From DASXTB01 sp036505615 (lineage in GTDB: Bacteria; Acidobacteriota; UBA6911; JACQSX01), in the NCBI GenBank assembly GCA_036505615.1, contig DASXTB010000313.1:1-5114 (forward strand): a stretch of 5,114 nt of DNA, in the 5' to 3' direction. The notes below the pieces were generated by a model. It worked only from the letters and a program-made list of their open reading frames with translations, searched no databases and was not told the DNA's origin. The position numbers and the translations under genes are program-made. Every line of letters starts with the position of its first letter. The first letter of the stretch is position 1. Positions 4,300 through 5,114 of this stretch are shown here, in pieces.

Positions 4300-5114
4300 A
4301 TGTTGACCAGAGAAACCATGGAAGGGCTCTACGTATTGGTAATAACGCCTTTTGATGCCAAGTTCCGATTAGATGAGGAGGCTTATCGGGAAAATATCCG
4401 AAAGTTGGTAAATCTAGGCGTTCATGGAATTGTTACCACCGGCACCAACGGTGAATTCTTTGTTGTTACCGACCAAGAGCTGCAGCGGATTACGCGAATC
4501 ACCGTTGAAGAATGTCGAAATCGAGCTGCAGTTATCATCGGTGCGAGCGCGGTTAACACGGACGAGTCCATCCGGCGGTCGCAGATCGCTATGGAGGAAG
4601 GGGCCGACGCCGTCATGAACGTCATTCCGTTCTATCAAACGCTTTCCAAGCCAGAAGCCTATCAATACTTCAAGGATCTAGCGGGGGCCTGCCCTCAACT
4701 GGGAATTATTGTTTACAATAACCCCACTACCAGCAAAGTTCGGTTTGATGACAATGACTTCGTTAGACTGCAGGAGATACCCACTTTCTGTGGCAGCAAA
4801 ATGTTAGGAGCCGATGTTGCGCTTTACTTGAATTGTTTGCGCCGAACCAAACTCCGCCATTTTCCGCTGGAACTGCTCTGGTGGGTTAGTCATTGCGTTG
4901 GCGGGAACGGAGTCATGGCCAGTTTTATTTATGCCTTTCCCGGATTTATGATGAAGTGGTGGCAGGCAATTCGCAAGGGAGAGTCCTCCAAGTCCCTAGC
5001 TATGCAGCACGAGTGCAATCGCATCCTCCAGGAGGCAGTCCTTCCTTTGGCTGCAGAAGGTTACAACGATACAGCGCTGACCAAAGCGACCGTTGATGCG
5101 GCTGGATTTTTTAA
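4300..5114 (+). CDS. DapA / N-acetylneuraminate lyase family class I lyase, C-terminus cut by the window edge
   Basis: The window shows 271 codons; family members are about 290-310 residues, so only a short tail is missing. Proteins of this family are TIM barrels that form a Schiff base between a Lys and a 2-keto acid, then condense, cleave or dehydrate it. Seen: V-I-T-P-F near the start (14-18); G-T-N-G-E (48-52), matching the G-T-T-G-E keto-acid loop of DapA; P-F-Y (110-112); V-Y-N-N-P (138-142), whose Tyr139 is the catalytic Tyr; and G-S-K with Lys167 at the Schiff-base position. The Arg that binds aspartate semialdehyde in true dihydrodipicolinate synthase (Arg138 in E. coli) is Thr here, and the second loop Thr is Asn50. 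A biosynthetic DapA is therefore unlikely; a sugar-acid aldolase or dehydratase, or a hydratase-aldolase, fits better. Its place after two oxidoreductases suggests a late catabolic step. Start discussed with its ribosome site. Confidence 0.92.
   Translation, partial: MLTRETMEGLYVLVITPFDAKFRLDEEAYRENIRKLVNLGVHGIVTTGTNGEFFVVTDQELQRITRITVEECRNRAAVIIGASAVNTDESIRRSQIAMEEGADAVMNVIPFYQTLSKPEAYQYFKDLAGACPQLGIIVYNNPTTSKVRFDDNDFVRLQEIPTFCGSKMLGADVALYLNCLRRTKLRHFPLELLWWVSHCVGGNGVMASFIYAFPGFMMKWWQAIRKGESSKSLAMQHECNRILQEAVLPLAAEGYNDTALTKATVDAAGFF

Noticed and set aside
4300..5114. Annotation as DapA, 4-hydroxy-tetrahydrodipicolinate synthase of lysine synthesis
   Set aside because: The Arg that binds aspartate semialdehyde is replaced and the neighbours are not lysine genes.

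Overview
The window is bacterial chromosomal DNA with short intergenic gaps, Shine-Dalgarno sites in front of several genes and a GC content that looks to be in the mid-50s by eye. It holds five genes, all recognisable enzyme families of carbon metabolism. There is no RNA gene, mobile element, CRISPR array or phage gene. The mix of families (phosphotriesterase-like hydrolase, uroporphyrinogen-decarboxylase-like protein, two Gfo/Idh/MocA oxidoreductases, DapA-like lyase) is common in soil and sediment bacteria with large catabolic repertoires, such as Acidobacteriota, Planctomycetota or Chloroflexota. The window alone does not fix the phylum.

Layout. At the left edge, on the minus strand, is the N-terminal half of a phosphotriesterase-homology (PHP/PTE) metallohydrolase (1-429). 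A 290-base divergent intergenic region (430-719) follows, with one plausible plus-strand promoter. Four plus-strand genes come next: a UroD/MtaA-superfamily protein (720-1961), a Gfo/Idh/MocA oxidoreductase (1977-3038, 15 bases after its neighbour), a second and divergent Gfo/Idh/MocA protein (3159-4163, after a 120-base gap), and a DapA/N-acetylneuraminate-lyase-family protein (4300 to the right edge, cut off).

Working together. The gene set looks like a small catabolic module. The PTE-like enzyme would open an ester or lactone, one or both NAD(P)-linked oxidoreductases would oxidise or epimerise a sugar-like or cyclic polyol intermediate, and the class I lyase would cleave or dehydrate a 2-keto acid. 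The UroD-like protein could handle a methyl or carboxyl group. This order of steps and the substrate are inference; no transporter or regulator is in view.

The most notable point is that all four plus-strand enzymes depart from the classical active-site motifs of their families. The first oxidoreductase has Q-A-R where the family has E-K-P, and also lacks the usual D...H pair. The second has D-R-P and an unusual nucleotide-binding loop. The UroD-like protein lacks the H-x-C zinc motif of MtaA-type methyltransferases but keeps the later Cys. The DapA-like protein keeps the Schiff-base Lys and the Tyr but has no Arg at the DHDPS carboxylate-binding position. A second curiosity is a near-perfect ribosome binding site with a GTGA stop/start overlap at the end of the fourth gene, which opens only an 11-codon reading frame.
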